The position numbers and the translations under genes are program-made. This document shows, piece after piece, positions 1 through 12,179 of a stretch of 64,000 bases of DNA. The notes beneath the pieces were generated by a model. It had not been told where the DNA came from, searched no databases, and saw nothing but the letters and a program-made list of their open reading frames with translations. The stretch comes from Ailanthus altissimus (lineage: Eukaryota; Streptophyta; Magnoliopsida; Sapindales; Simaroubaceae), in the NCBI GenBank assembly GCA_946807835.1, contig OX327696.1, positions 6,522,501 to 6,586,500 of the forward strand, given 5' to 3'. Position 1 is the first letter of the stretch. Each line of letters opens with the position of its first letter.

Positions 1-156
1 CTCTTCCAAAGTATTTGTATTTGGGTCTAGCTACTCTAGCATCTAAGAAATTGTGTTTTAGGGTTAGCCACGTAAAAACAAATGTTTTCTAGTGTGTAAT
101 AAGAAATCGAGAATGTGAATGGAAAATGACAATTACATTAATTTAGAGCTTTAAGG

Positions 157-360
157 ATAATTGTGTAATTTCCTTGGTTTAGGATGAGCCTTATACTTGA
201 GTGGACTTGGGACGTCGATATTTGTCGAGTTTGAGCACCGTTTGTTTGTGAGTAGATAATAATTGTGTAATTTCCTTAGTTTAGGATTAGCCTTAGACCT
301 GAATGGACTTGGGACGTCGATATTTGTCAAGTTTGAGCACTGTTTGTTTGTGAGTAGATA
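157..360. repeat. Tandem duplication, two units of about 102 bp
   Basis: A unit starting ataattgtgtaatttcct occurs at 157 and again at 259, and both copies run through to gtttgtgagtagata. Only a few substitutions separate them, for example cgagtttgagcaccg against caagtttgagcactg. Confidence 0.9.
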
Positions 361-979
361 AATATATGTATTATATACGATATTCTTGTTTGGTGCGTTA
401 CTTTAGAAAAATTATGTTGAAGCAAAATGAAATTGTTTATAATGTGTGGTGTGTTCTTTAAAAGCTTTTTGTTATGAGTTATTATATATTTAATGTAAAT
501 GTTTTACTTATGTTCTATACAAAAAAGTGAAAATGTTAATATCTTTGTTTTAGTTTCATTAAAGGTTTATTTTGTTAAGTTATATTTATTGTTTACATAT
601 TATATTATAATGATCTATTTATGTATGAGATTGAATAAAAAATGTTTGACTTGCAAAATGTGTTTTAGTATAATAGATTATTTTATGTTTACTGGTATTA
701 AGAAACTAGTTTTTAAACCACTAAATTGTATCAGCCCACTTAAAATAGGAGGATTCAGATTCAGGTCTTGGGACCTGGGCACTTCCTTAGAGTTTAATGA
801 GGTTTACTTTTGAGTATTAGCTTAGAACTACGTAGCTCACCATATGGAGAGCTCTTGGACACGTATCAAGATTCTGTAGCACATCATAAATTTGTGTAGA
901 AGTTGTGGATTGATTAGACAGTGTCATGTGATAGTATTGTTCACTATACAGTGAGCTATGTAGCCTACTAGATCATTTG

Positions 980-1034
<55 letters not shown>
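980..1034. repeat. Compound microsatellite (CT)n(AT)n(GT)n
   Basis: Three dinucleotide runs follow each other directly: CT, then AT, then GT. It is probably intronic to the methyltransferase gene. Confidence 0.95.
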
Positions 1035-1856
1035 ATGTATTATATATCACTTGTATTTCTTATAAATTGTAATATGGATATTATTTATGACATTATGCTA
1101 GCTTAGATTCCATATTGATATGTAAGATTTTGCCAGATTGTCACATACATCATGAGTATTATAAAGTTGATGGTCTTTTATATGTCGTTATATATTTACG
1201 TATACATGTTATTGTTGAATGTCTGTAGAAAACACCCATTTCTGTCTCATCTTTTCCCTATTCATGAGATTGCAGGCACCTCACAGCTCAGTGACTACTT
1301 TTGAGGTTGGCCATGTGATGATGCTCTCGACTGTTTTGTTAGCACCTGAATGATTCCTTGTTTTTAGGATTTTTGAGATCGTAGTTGGTTACTTACCTTG
1401 GGATATTTTGTATGAACATGGATTTTTGTACTGTATGGACTTGTGATGCCATAAACGTTTTTAGTACTCCTTGATATATTTAGCAGCATGTGGATGAGTT
1501 TGGTTAATCAAATATTCTTCTTGATGATGTGTTATGTTGTGAATGATAAATGAGAACTTTTTGGACTGTTGTTGAATGTGGGAATATAAGTATATTAGAG
1601 TGCTTATTCATTGAGTTGCAGGTTGGGAATGTCTAGAAAGTAGGGAAAACTATGCTGGATTTTTTGGTAGAATTTTTACTGCAATGAGAAGATATTAATG
1701 TCTGTAGAATAATAGTTAATAGTAGTTAAGACTTATCCTAAAGTTTATAGGAAATTTTAGGGCGGGTCATTTTATTAACTTTTTCAACTTATGGTAACTT
1801 GTAATCTTGGATGAAGTTGAGCTTTTCCTTATTAATTATTTACAATGCTTTTTCAG

Positions 1857-2179
1857 TGCTAGGATCAGATGTGATCTATAGTGAAGGTGCAGTGGTGGAT
1901 TTGTTGGACACCCTGCTGCAACTTTGTGGAACCCATACAACAATCTTTTTGGCTGGAGAACTTCGAAATGGTAAGCCTCTTTCTCTATATCTCTCTCACT
2001 CACTCACTCTCTGCATAGGATCCTTAGGTCCCTAGCACTTCTTCCTTGCAGATACTGTTCTAGAATACTTTTTAGAAGCTGCCATGAAGGATTTTGTGAT
2101 TGGACGTGTTGATCAGACTCAATGGCATCTAGATTATTGCAGCCCTCGAGTTGTGATGTACATCCTAGTGAAGAAATGA
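1857..2179 (+). CDS. 3' end of a METTL21-like lysine/protein methyltransferase gene (Methyltransf_16 family), last two exons
   Basis: Two exons are visible, 1857-1970 and 2052-2179. The first follows a tttttcag acceptor and starts in mid-codon. It encodes a peptide with LGSDVIYSE, the end of the SAM-binding fold typical of this family, followed by LLDTLLQLCG and IFLAGELRN. It ends at aatg|gtaagc. The second exon follows cttgcag, restores the codon for D, and encodes YFLEAAMKDF, QTQWHLDYCSPRV and YILVKK before a TGA at 2177-2179. The family uses S-adenosylmethionine to methylate lysines of cytosolic proteins; the substrate of this member cannot be read from the sequence. The N-terminal two thirds is missing, lost in upstream introns or left of the window. 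The exons visible are free of stops and have good splice sites, so the gene may be live. Confidence 0.8.
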
Positions 2180-3194
2180 AGTCAGATGTTGCAAGTAGTT
2201 TACAGGGGTCTCCTGTTGTAGCAGTAAATTTGTGTAGAAAAGATGTCATTAGGCAGGAAGGTGATTTGGCAAGTTCACCCTTCACTCTTGGATGGGAAGA
2301 TGCATGGAGGCAACCAATGCTTCACGACTATGCTAGTCAATAGCTAGTAAGTTTATGTTGGATTCAAACCCACATGGTGATTCCATTTTAACCTAGATTG
2401 AAACTTTCGAGTATTTGTACTTGAGAACACCCGGCTTAACCGACATTTGTGATGTTTACATGGTATAAATTGTATTACTTGTAGGTACTTTTTAGCAGGT
2501 CACTTATTATTGAACCTTTTCGTGTTAAACGCTTAGCTATGAAGTTTTAAAATCATGATTGTTTTTTCTTTTCTTCCAAAATCAGTTGGTGATTAAAAGT
2601 TGCATATTAAATCAAATAACTTCTCTTCGTAATCCTTAGAATGGTTGCTGACCCACTGCAAGACCAACATTACTGTTTCACTTTCTCATCTTTAGAATTT
2701 GTAATTCTTCGCACCTACTTGCATTGCTCAAATAGCAGTGTTTGTGCACTCCTAGAGTTTAAGTTCTGAGAGGAATCAGAGAGTTTTAAACTCTTTTTTT
2801 TGTAATTTGTAATTTGTAATTTGTAATTTGGTAGTTTGTAATTTGGCAATTAGTTGAATTATTGATTGGTAGTTTGTAATTTGGCAGTTATTTGAATTGT
2901 TGATAATTGAAGTTATTTAGACTATTTAATAGAAGTTATTTAGACTATTTGTAATTGTTTGAGATTGATAACGAAAATAGTTGTATAAAAAAAAAGCATT
3001 TGTAATTCTTCAAAATTTAACAAAATAGATGCAAATAAACAAAAGTATGAAGCATGAGAAGAATTTTAACCTTAACATTTCCATCTTTCTCAACCTTTTT
3101 CAAGCTTGCCCTCAATATACAAATTTAAGACGGATAACAAGAGAAGGTGTATCTTTCTCTTGTTAAAATAATAATACCTTAGACATTTAATGAA
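2180..3194. other. Methyltransferase 3' UTR and intergenic AT-rich DNA
   Basis: The part after the TGA is presumably 3' UTR. Nothing else is recognised except the short tandem repeat near 2800. Open frames overlapping 2004-2343 are frame shadows of the last exon. Confidence 0.5.
2795..2895. repeat. Short tandem repeat, TTTGTAA heptamers
   Basis: tttgtaa is repeated four times in succession and then recurs in the longer variants tttggtagtttgtaatttggca. It looks like a degenerate minisatellite. Confidence 0.85.
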
Positions 3195-4081
3195 GGGTTA
3201 CTACAGTGCTTAAAAAAACCTCTGTTATTTCGAAATTACTTAATAAACTCTCGTCCGTTACTAATTATCGTTAGTTTAAACAAATTTAAAAATAATATTA
3301 TACCTCGTAAAAGGACACTTGCTTGAATCTAATAGTAATAGATTTATTTTTAAAATTTTATTTTATAATTAATTAATAATAAAAAAATAAAAAAAGATAG
3401 TTACTATCACAATTACTATAACGGTAGTTGTAGTAAATATATATCAAACTCTACTTTTTTTAATATATATAATAATATAGTCATTTTTAATTAAAAAATA
3501 ATACTAAAAAATAATTAAATAAGGTGGAGAGATTAGCAATAATTGCTTTCTTCTTGTTAAATGACAGAGCAATGACTTGTACTGTTATCATCATCAATAA
3601 AATTACTATAATGATTGTATCAATCACTATACCACCTTTTGATAGCAGGATGATAGTAGTTATCGTGATAGTAGTTATCGACCTTTCAACTTGTGTTGAT
3701 TACCTTTTAGTGTTAAAAATAATCATATTATTATATATATAAAAAAAAAAAATAGAATTCATTGACATCTACACCAAACTAATTCATCATCTCAATTTTT
3801 TTTATTAAAAAGTTGATTGTAGTGAGTACTGTGATGATTAATGGGTGGCTATTTTTCTTCTTTTTTTTAAAATTTTAATTGTATTTTGATTCTATTAAAT
3901 AAGAGTTTTCTTATTGATAAAAAAATAAATATTATAATCTATCTGATTGTGCTACGTGTTCTATATAGTTAAATATACCAAAATATACTTAAATCTGTCT
4001 AAACTAATAATAACTACTAATGGACGAGGTCTATTAGTGTAATTTTAAAACCACAGTTTTTTAGGCACTTTGATCAAACCT
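3195..4081. mobile_element. Nonautonomous DNA transposon with about 90-bp terminal inverted repeats
   Basis: The left end (gggttactacagtgcttaaa, then tctcgtccgttactaatta, then gtttaaacaaattta) is matched in inverted orientation by the right end (reverse complement: aaagtgcctaaaaaactg, then cctcgtccattagtagtta, then gtttagacagattta). The arms are about 90 bp long and diverged. The interior is AT-rich and has no transposase; an open frame at 3524-3742 shows no known domain. I could not find a convincing target-site duplication, so superfamily (hAT-like or Mutator-like) is open and the outer ends are approximate. Confidence 0.7.
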
Positions 4082-4962
4082 TAAAAGGTTTGTTAAAAAA
4101 AAAAAAAAAGAATTTGACGTGTTAGATTTTATTTTCTATACTCTTTAGGGATTTTTTTTAAGTTGACGTTGAATGTGCTATAGTTTAACTTATTCAATTA
4201 TACAAGTTATTTGTTTTTATTTTTAAATTTAATAAGAATTTTAAAATAATTTTGATTAATTGATCGAGCTGTCAGATCTTGGTCTCGCCACACGTCTTTG
4301 CTTTGTTGGGATATGGGCTCTAATGCACCATTTTTCATAATTGTAGAAAAAGCCAACTTTTTTTTAGCCTTTTGGTCTAATGTAGAAAATGAAAAAAATA
4401 TTATTAGTTTATTTCTTAAATTTTTTTTTTTTATCTAATTTATATATCACATCTCTTTTTAATTCCTATCGCTTTACAATCATAAAAAATGTGTATGTAT
4501 TATATTGATTAATTTTATAACTAATATATGTTTTAACGTACTTACAACTTTAAAAAATTTATAGATTATAAACAATTATAATAAAATTCATACTAATATT
4601 TTTTAAATATTAATTTGTATAATTAAATATTATTTTAGTTATATATTTTTTTTTCACTTTTTTAATTAATTTAACGTTACCAATTCATATAGGCACAAAC
4701 GTTTGATGTTGTTTTTTATTTTTATTTTTAAAAATTTAACATTTGTATTCAAATATTAAGTAAAAAAAATAAAATCATTCAAATCCAATCATTTAATTCT
4801 ATTCAACTCTATTCAACATTCAACTTAATTCAATTTTATTCACTATTTAGTTAGTCATCTAATTCTATTTAACTCTATTCAACATTCATTCACTATTTAG
4901 TCAAAAAGACAAACGTTATATTAAAAAAAAAGATTTATTTCTTATTAGTTCATATTACACTA
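4082..4962. other. AT-rich intergenic DNA
   Basis: No gene is recognised. A direct repeat containing attctatt(c/t)aactctattcaacattc and cactatttagt occurs near 4796-4851 and again near 4859-4908. Confidence 0.5.
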
Positions 4963-6400
4963 TTAGAGATTTGATAATTTAATAATTTTATTTTAATAAA
5001 AATTATAAGTAATATAAAAAAGAAGAGTCGCAATAAATTTAGAACATATGAGACATGCACGAAAAATTTTAAAACATGTGGAATACGAATAAAGAAGCAA
5101 AATGAGACTCTAAGACACGAAAGAAGGCGGAAAGACAACGATTGGTAGTCCAGGCCGGCAGCAAAAACTCGTAGGTATAGCGCCGCAGCGTTGGATCGAA
5201 TTCACGCCAGCGTTGGCCACCTAGCGCCCGTGGCACCAGAGAGGGAAAAGTTTATTTTGGCTTCGAACTTCTAAGTTTTGAGGAGTTTTGAACTTTCAAA
5301 ATACATGGACTCTTATTCTAATAAGAATTAGGATTAGTAGGCATAAAATAACCCCTATATAAACTCTTGTAAATCTTTTAGTTTTAAAAAAAAGTATTAA
5401 AAAAGACTCTAAGAGAAAGAAAAACTAGATAGATATTAAGTGATTGTCTGCGCTAGAGTGCAACTGCTGTTTGATGTTCATTATTTGTGGGAGAGTAAGG
5501 GTACATTAACTATTAGATCCTTTTGAATGTTCTTCATTGTATTTTTTTTTGTAAATTCTCTAGCGAATTAATAAGAGAAGTTAGGATTCTTGGATCCACC
5601 GTAGACGTAGGCAATTGATCGAACCACGTAAGTGACTGCATTATACTCTTTATTATCTGCTTTATGTTTTTACGATTTTTGCTTGATATTTTAATTATTC
5701 AGTTACGCAAAGAGGTTAAAGTTTAAGATTGAACTTGGTTAAGGTTATTCACTTTAACCTAATATCACGAGGAGAATTACGATTCCTTTAACAAATTGGT
5801 ATCAGAGCAAATGTTTGATAATATACATCAGGGGTATTTAAACAATGACTACGATCAAGTAAGAAATAGAAAAGTTTAATAGGATAAATGACTTTAATCT
5901 TTGGAGAGAGAATATTAGAGCTCTATTAGTGAAGGAAGGGTTAGAGTCAGCCTTGGAGGAAGTCAGTTACTCAACTAGCGAAGGGAAAGATTTAGACACG
6001 ATTTAAAAAAAGGCTCACAGCACCATAATCTTAACGTTGAGTAACGAAGTATTAAGGGAAGTTGGTGATGAAAAAACTACTTTAGGGCTATGAAAGAGAC
6101 TCGAGGCATTATACATAAAGAAATTTCTTGCAAATAAATTTTTTACGAAGAAGAAACTACATCAATTAACTATGTATGAGAGACCTTTATTGAGAGCTAA
6201 CATTGATGAGTTCAATAAGATCATTATAAGTCTTGAGCAATTAGGCATCAAGATTGAGAATAAAGACAAGGTCATAATCTTATTAAATTTTTTGTCAAAG
6301 AACTATAAGAATTTTATAGATACGCTACTATATAATAATGTCTTTAATAATAAATAATATCAAAGTATTATTGAATTTAAAAGAATTGACATTAAATTTC
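4963..6400 (+). mobile_element. Family A Copia fragment: 5' LTR, PBS and start of gag
   Basis: 4963-5793 aligns in order with the family A LTRs elsewhere in the window: the start near ttagagatttgataattt, the agactctaagaga motif, the exon-like ttcttggatccaccgtagac, and the end tttaaca. A perfect initiator-Met primer-binding site TGGTATCAGAGC follows at 5797-5808. A gag remnant follows, and homology stops near 6400. There is no 3' LTR, so the copy is truncated. It is more diverged from A1 and A2 than those are from each other, suggesting an older insertion. Confidence 0.85.
5845..6357 (+). pseudogene. Copia gag fragment (family A), broken
   Basis: The frame opens with ATG at 5845, at the same distance from the PBS as in A1 and A2. 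It reads EIEKFN, NLWRENIRALLVKEGLESAL and then HIDEFNKI-type gag_UBN2 sequence (ANIDEFNKIIISLEQLG). In-frame stops occur early, after codon 5, in the middle and again in the LGL*KRLEALY segment. It ends at a TAA at 6355-6357. It cannot encode a working gag. Confidence 0.85.
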
Positions 6401-7661
6401 TTACCTATTTAATTTGTGCATGGATGCAAACGCACCACTTTTTTTTTTTTTTTTCATTTGAACACACTAATAACCTTTACAAATTTTTATATTTTATTGC
6501 TTTAAATCTTTTTATTGATCCTCAAAATCCATGAATACATTTTCGTATCTCTCTCTCTCTCACACACATACACTTATATATATATATATATATAAGAGAT
6601 TTAATTGTATATTTGGGTATTAAATAATGTTTATTTTTATAGGTAACAGAAGAACATTTGTAATACCAAACATCAAATTTAAGAAACACGACTTCTATCT
6701 TAATAACAATATTTTTATTAAAATATTTTCTTTTATATATATATATATTTTAGCAATTATAATCCAATTTTTTTTTTTTATAATTTGAGAGATGCACGTC
6801 ATATCAAAAAGATTATTGCATAACTAAATATTTAATGAATAATAATATTTAGCCTGAGCATTTAGATGCTTGTTGCAATAGTAAAATCTGTTCACCTTTA
6901 AATATTTGAATCTTAACAATTTTGAAATTTAAAATCTACAATAAAATACTAATATATATATAAAATATTTGACCTAAGAAAAGCTTCACTAATGTAGCCC
7001 AAGCCATGTCCTAGTCACGTGTTGATAGGGTTTCACGTGACTAATGCGTAGCTCAAGCTGTATTTGGAGAACTTCTTTCGAGCCAATTATCATTACTTAT
7101 TTTTAGTAGTCCCAAATATTATATTTTTTATCCTTTTTTTTTTTTATAAAAAAATGTTATACATATACTACATAATTAGGATATAACAAATATACTATAT
7201 TTACATAGTTGAGATATAAAATTTATAACTCAATTAATCTATCATTAATAAATAATAATTATTATTAAGTAGTTTTTTAATATTTTACTTTTTATTAATA
7301 ATATAATTATACAATATTAATTAATAATATATACATCAAATTACCCATCGATTGAATTACAAATTTTATATTTTAATACACAAACTAACATTACTCTTTT
7401 ATTAAAAATGTATAACATAAATTTATTACAATTTTATTTTTAAAAATATGATAAATACCTTAACATTTCTATTTTCAGTAATATAATAGAGAAAAATAAA
7501 ACTTTCCTAAATATATTACTATCATACAATCCTCCTCACCAACTACCGCCTTTTTTTTTTTTCTTCAGACAAAAGGATGATGTCAGCTCCATTCTAACAT
7601 AGTTTCTATAAAACACAGTTTTTTTTGGTGACATTTTTCTTCTTCAATTTCTTTCAAAGAA
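6401..7661. other. AT-rich DNA upstream of the ADH-like gene
   Basis: Nothing coding is seen. Low-complexity runs include poly-T near 6440 and (CT)n(CA)n(TA)n near 6550-6595. The stretch next to 7662 is the likely old promoter of the ADH-like gene. Confidence 0.5.
7012..7043. promoter_or_regulatory. Inverted pair of CACGTG G-boxes
   Basis: tagtcacgtg and cacgtgacta form a perfect 10-bp inverted repeat separated by 12 bp, about 620 bp upstream of the ADH-like ATG. CACGTG is the core site of plant bZIP and bHLH factors. Any regulatory role is inference. Confidence 0.45.
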
Positions 7662-9674
7662 ATGTCATCTTCCATCAAGCAGCCTCAAGCAATCACCTGC
7701 AAAGGTAAAATGCAATAGCAAGATGAAATACCCATAATTTTATTTTTATTTTTCATTTTTGGATTATAATTTGATTATTGATTATCATTGTCGTTGAATG
7801 TGAGAAACAGCTGCGGTTGTATGGGGAGCTGGAGAGCCGCTGGTGGTGGAGGAAATGGAGGTGAGCCAGCCGCAGCCGGAGGAGATTAGGATCAAAGTTG
7901 TGTGTACATGTCTCTGTCAAAGTGATATCACTGCCTGGGAGACCCATGTACTTTTTCTTTGCTTTTCGCTTTTGCATTTTATAAATTGTTGGAGGAAAGC
8001 TTTAAAAAATCTTTTAAATGTTTTTTTATATTTAAATATAACTTTTATATTGCAAGTTATAATATATTTAAATTAGCATTAAATTTAAGTTATATGGGTG
8101 AAAGTTACAATATATAAATATTATTATTACTTAAAAGTTTTATATTTGAAATTATTATGAAATTTATAATATATTAAATTATTTTTATTAAATATTAAAA
8201 TTAATACATAAATTATTTATCACTATATAAAGAATTTTAATCTTTTTTTATTAAGAGTGAGTGAGAGTAAAGAAAGAAAGAAAAAAGTTAGAAATGTTCT
8301 GTATATAAATAATATATATTTTTATATTATATTTTGTGTAATTATAATAATTTGATATTATATTTTAATAATAGTATTTATTGAAGAGAGTGGTTGTGAG
8401 CATATTGTTAAATTTTAAAATCATATAAATTCGTTATTATTCTCACGAAAGAAAAATTATTTAGATTTAAGATAGATTATTTAACATGCTTCTTTTATGC
8501 TCAAGATTAGGTTTTAATTTTTTTTTTTACTTCTTATTTTTCTTATATTTACGTATATAATATATAATTTAAATTATGATAGAAATAATATGCAAAAATA
8601 AATTACCTAAAGCTCATTTTTATAACTTTTCTTTGTTCATTATAATTAAAGAGGTAAAAGCAGATGGGTTTGTTGTTCTTAATAGAAATTTTAAGTGAAT
8701 ACAGATACATGATAAATGTGTTAGAGGTAACACCGTTTCCGGACCCCACTATCTCTGTTAATTGACACTTAATGCAGTTATTCTTGCATGAACCACAGGG
8801 GAGTTGACTATGTGCCAAATAGTAAAAATTGCTGGAATTTAATGAATCTTTTTAATATTTTTATAATTCTCAACAATTTTGGAATGAAAATATTAAGTAT
8901 AAAATATAAAGTTTTTCAAAAGTTTAGAATGTGAATTATTTAACAACAAAAATAATTAAAGACAAATTAAAATTTGTTGCTGTCATGAATCTGTTAAAAT
9001 TCTTTGTTGTCATTTAAATTTATAGTTAAAAAGTTTGAATTTGTAAGCTCAATAAAAATTATATATAAATGTATAATCCATTGATCTCATGGCAGATGAT
9101 TTGAATCACAAAAAATTATATAAAAAAAGAGTTCTGCAATAATAATTAAAAAAAAAAATTCCTATCATAATTCTCTCTTTATTTCAATTTTAGTTCAATT
9201 TCTTACAAAAATTTCCAACTACAATTTAGCCATTTTTATTTTTTAATTATGCCACAGCATCCTCTCTTTTGATATTTCCTTTGCTCGAGTACATACAAGA
9301 CATGAAATGTTTCAATTGTTTCTTAGGATAAAAAAACTGAGTGCACACAAGATTAAAACCACCTGGTAAAATAATTTCCCATAGAAGAAAGGATATGAGA
9401 TTCAAATTGTAACCACCTTTTCTTTATTTTTCTTTTTAGTGAGGATAAAAATATAAAATGTTCTATGGAAAATGAAGAACTAAAGTCAAGCTTTTGGGGG
9501 TGCCCATATCATCCATAAACAAGTCAAACTTTGTCTGCACAAATGCAAGTACATAAGTTCAGGAGCACTTGTACCCTTCTCAATATTTTAGGTCTTGGTG
9601 TCGCATGGAATGTGGCTGAAATATCAAAAGAAGCAACTGTAGTGATTTTTGGCATTGGAACCGTAGGCCTTTCT
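7662..9674 (+). pseudogene. Alcohol dehydrogenase-like gene, 5' exons (pseudogene)
   Basis: Exon 1 (7662-7704) starts at ATG and encodes MSSSIKQPQAITCK, ending AAAG|GTAAAA. Exon 2 (7811-7947) continues with AAVVWGAGEPLVVEEMEV, then IRIKVVCTCLCQSDITAWET. The first cysteine of CLCQSD corresponds to a catalytic-zinc ligand of zinc-dependent ADHs. A later exon (9592-9674) encodes GLGVAWNVAEISK and ATVVIFGIGTVGLS, the start of the NAD-binding Rossmann fold. The exons between, which should encode roughly 130 residues including the structural-zinc loop, are not recognisable in 7948-9591. The donor after the GLS codons reads ATAAGT instead of GTAAGT (9675-9680). Plant ADH-like enzymes interconvert alcohols and aldehydes with NAD in the cytosol; this copy cannot make one. 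Confidence 0.85.
7948..9591. other. Enlarged ADH intron region with missing exons
   Basis: The sequence is very AT-rich with homopolymer runs. ADH exons for the substrate-binding domain should be here but are not found. 8700-8820 has more balanced composition but no frame I can assign to ADH on either strand. Confidence 0.5.
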
Positions 9675-9777
9675 ATAAGTATATGAAGAAATATAAATAT
9701 CCTTGTCTCTTATACTTACCTAAATCTAAATCATTAGCTACCTTTAAAACAACATAAATAATTTTGTAATAATATCG

Positions 9778-10432
9778 TACGAGAAAGTTGATTAAAAATT
9801 ATTGAAATATAATTTAAAAAATAAATCAAGTGCATTGAATGCGCGAAAAAATAAAATAGAGGCGAAAGGAAGATAAAAAGAGAAAGCAGTGCCCAAGTGT
9901 AACCACTGTGATGCCCTAGATAGCAAGTGAGCATCGCAGCGCCAGGTGCCCAGCGCCGCAGTATTGGGCAAAAGACATCCAGAGCAGCGATGCCAGGGAG
10001 TGGGCGCCGCAACGCCTAGTGTGTGAAATAATTTTTTGTTTTGTATTGGTTTATTTCATCTCTTATTTATTCCAGAAATCCCTAAAATTACTTCTACACA
10101 TTTAGGGTTAACATAGGTCATTCTAAAGCCTATATAAATGCTCTTTATTGGCTTGTAAACACAATTTTTGTGATCATAGCATTCTTTATGATTATTTATG
10201 AGAGAAACCTCTAGTTTACAAGAGAGAGTGAATTGTTTTTTGTAAATGACATAACTTTGTGAGTGCATTGTAATTCAATAATAAGAGAGTTGATCTTAAT
10301 CCACCGTGAACGTAAGCAAGTTGCCAAACCACGTAAATTATGTATGCTTTCTCATACTTTTCTCTTTCTTAGTTTTCTTAATTTCTTATTTCTGTATTAT
10401 ATTACTTGAGATATTTACTTCTTGCTTCAACA
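9778..10432 (+). repeat. 5' LTR of element C
   Basis: 655 bp, aligning with the 3' LTR along its whole length. A GC-rich island at about 9890-10020 (cagcgccaggtgcccagcgc) is embedded in otherwise AT-rich sequence. cctatataaatgctc near 10130 is a plausible TATA box. Confidence 0.9.
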
Positions 10433-10463
10433 AACTGGTATCAGAGCTTGGTTTTAAGCAGAT

Positions 10464-11150
10464 ATGGCTACACTCAAGTATGGGGTAGAGAAATTCAACG
10501 GTACAAATGATTTAATTCCATGAAAGATGAAAGTTAAGGCATTATTGGTGAGTCAACAATTAGGCTTGGCAGTAAAGAAGAGAAAACATCAAAGTCATCC
10601 AAGGCTAAAGCAGAAAGAAGGGATATTCAAGAAAGAGCTCATAGTACAATCGCTCTGTCATTGATCGATGAAGTATTGAGGGAAGTAGCAGGTGAGATGA
10701 CAACGAATGGTCTTTAGAAGAAGCTTGACTCTCTTTATATATAGAAGTCATTGGCCAACAGATTGTATAAAAAAAAAGTTATATCAGTTGTCCATGTCAG
10801 AGGGGACATTGATGAAAGATCATATAGATGCCTTCAATAAGATCATTCTTGATCTTGAATCTATCAACATCAAAATAAAAGATGGAGATAAGGCAATCAT
10901 TCTACTGAGTTCACTTCCAAAGAGTTTTGAGAGCTTTATTGATACATTGTTCTACGACAAAGAGGGATTAACGATGAGCGATGTGAAATCATCATTAAAC
11001 TCAAAACTATTAGGAAATCAGATTGAGGCTAATGTAGAAAGTTTATTTGTAATTAAAAGGCCCTCATATAGAGATGGAAAGAAAAATGGCTTGAGATCAA
11101 AGTCCAGGATACCTAGGAAGTGTTATTACTGCAAGAAAGAGTGATACTTC
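10464..11150 (+). pseudogene. Element C gag, broken
   Basis: An ATG 16 bp after the PBS starts MATLKYGVEKFNGTND, the usual Copia gag N-terminus. Frameshifts follow. 10707-11144 is open and contains HIDAFNKIILDLESINIK and the start of a zinc knuckle (CYYCKKE) that runs into a TGA before its HX4C half (YFIKDC). Confidence 0.85.
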
Positions 11151-11269
11151 ATAAAGGACTGTCTAAAGAAGATAGCATAAGATAAGAAGAAAGCGAATAC
11201 TGCTATTATCTATGATGATAGCTACGACTGTACAAAAACTCTAGTCGTTACTGATGGTAAAAGTACTGA

Positions 11270-11960
11270 ACAATGAGTTCATGATTTTGGTTGTACTTTT
11301 CACATGTATCCACACAAGTCTTGGTTTATAAATTTTTAACCCATTAGTGGTGGTAAGGTGTTAATGGGTAATGAAATTACTTGTTAGATGATGAGAATTA
11401 GTAGTATTAAACTTAGGTTGTATGATGGGGAGTGAGAGAGTTGACAGAAGTTAGGTATGTTTCTAATCTCAAGAGGAATTTGATCTCACTAGGGACTTTA
11501 AACCAGAATAGATGTAAGGCATAGCATTAGTGCCAAGCATGAAATTGTAAGGTATAGAAGAGTGAGATCAACACCATAGTAGAATGGTTTAGATGAGAGA
11601 ATGAGTAGGACTCTATTTGAAAGGGTTAGATGTATGTTTACTATGCAAAGATGTCCAAAGTATTCTGGGGAGATGCTGTGATGATAACACTTTATTTGAT
11701 AAATAGAAGTCTCTCATCAACAATAAACTTTAAAATGCCAGAAAAAAAATGGTTTGACAACCCTCTTAAGTATGACTATCTAAGAATTTTTAGTTACCTT
11801 GCATTTATTCATGTGAATGAGAGAAAGTTGGAACCTAGAGCTATCAAAGGAGTATTCATAAGGTATTCTGAATGAGTGAAAGGATGCAAGGTGTAGTGTA
11901 GAGTGTTGACACCACTAAGGAGTATTATAAGCCGTGACATGATGTTCGATGAGACGATAA
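11270..11960 (+). pseudogene. Element C protease and integrase remnants
   Basis: The protease region reads FGCTFHMYPH, GGKVLMGNEITC and NLKRNLISLGTL, the gag-pre-integrase signature. It jumps to the late integrase (VFWGDAVMITLYLINRS, then KLEPRAIKGVFIRYSE). The catalytic core of integrase between them is deleted. Confidence 0.8.
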
Positions 11961-12179
11961 TATTGAAAGCCTCTCAAGAATGTGAGAAGGAAGAACCTAT
12001 GCCCAAGGAAGACTCAGCATCTTAGTCAATTAAAGTTGAAGTAGAATCTAAATGTAGATCTGATATGCCCTAGATCAGCACTTCAATAAGGAAATCTTTG
12101 AAGATAAACCAAGAACACCAGCGAGTTCCTCTAAGTCCACCCAAAGAAAGACTAAGATTCATAAAATGAAACTTGAAGA

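Larger units (their letters stand above)
1..1856. other. Noncoding DNA upstream of the first recognisable methyltransferase exon
   Basis: I recognise no protein domain here. The stretch is AT-rich. It contains a tandem duplication and a compound microsatellite, listed separately. Because the first visible exon at 1857 begins in the middle of a codon, at least the part next to it is intron of that gene. Earlier exons of the gene should lie here or left of the window, but I could not identify them. Confidence 0.5.

Noticed and set aside
2004..2343. Open frames on both strands overlapping the methyltransferase last exon
   Set aside because: They are frame shadows; the spliced frame with conserved family motifs ends at 2177-2179.
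8603..8818. Missing ADH exon on the minus strand (Cys-containing open frame)
   Set aside because: The gene is on the plus strand and the Cys spacing does not fit the ADH structural-zinc loop.
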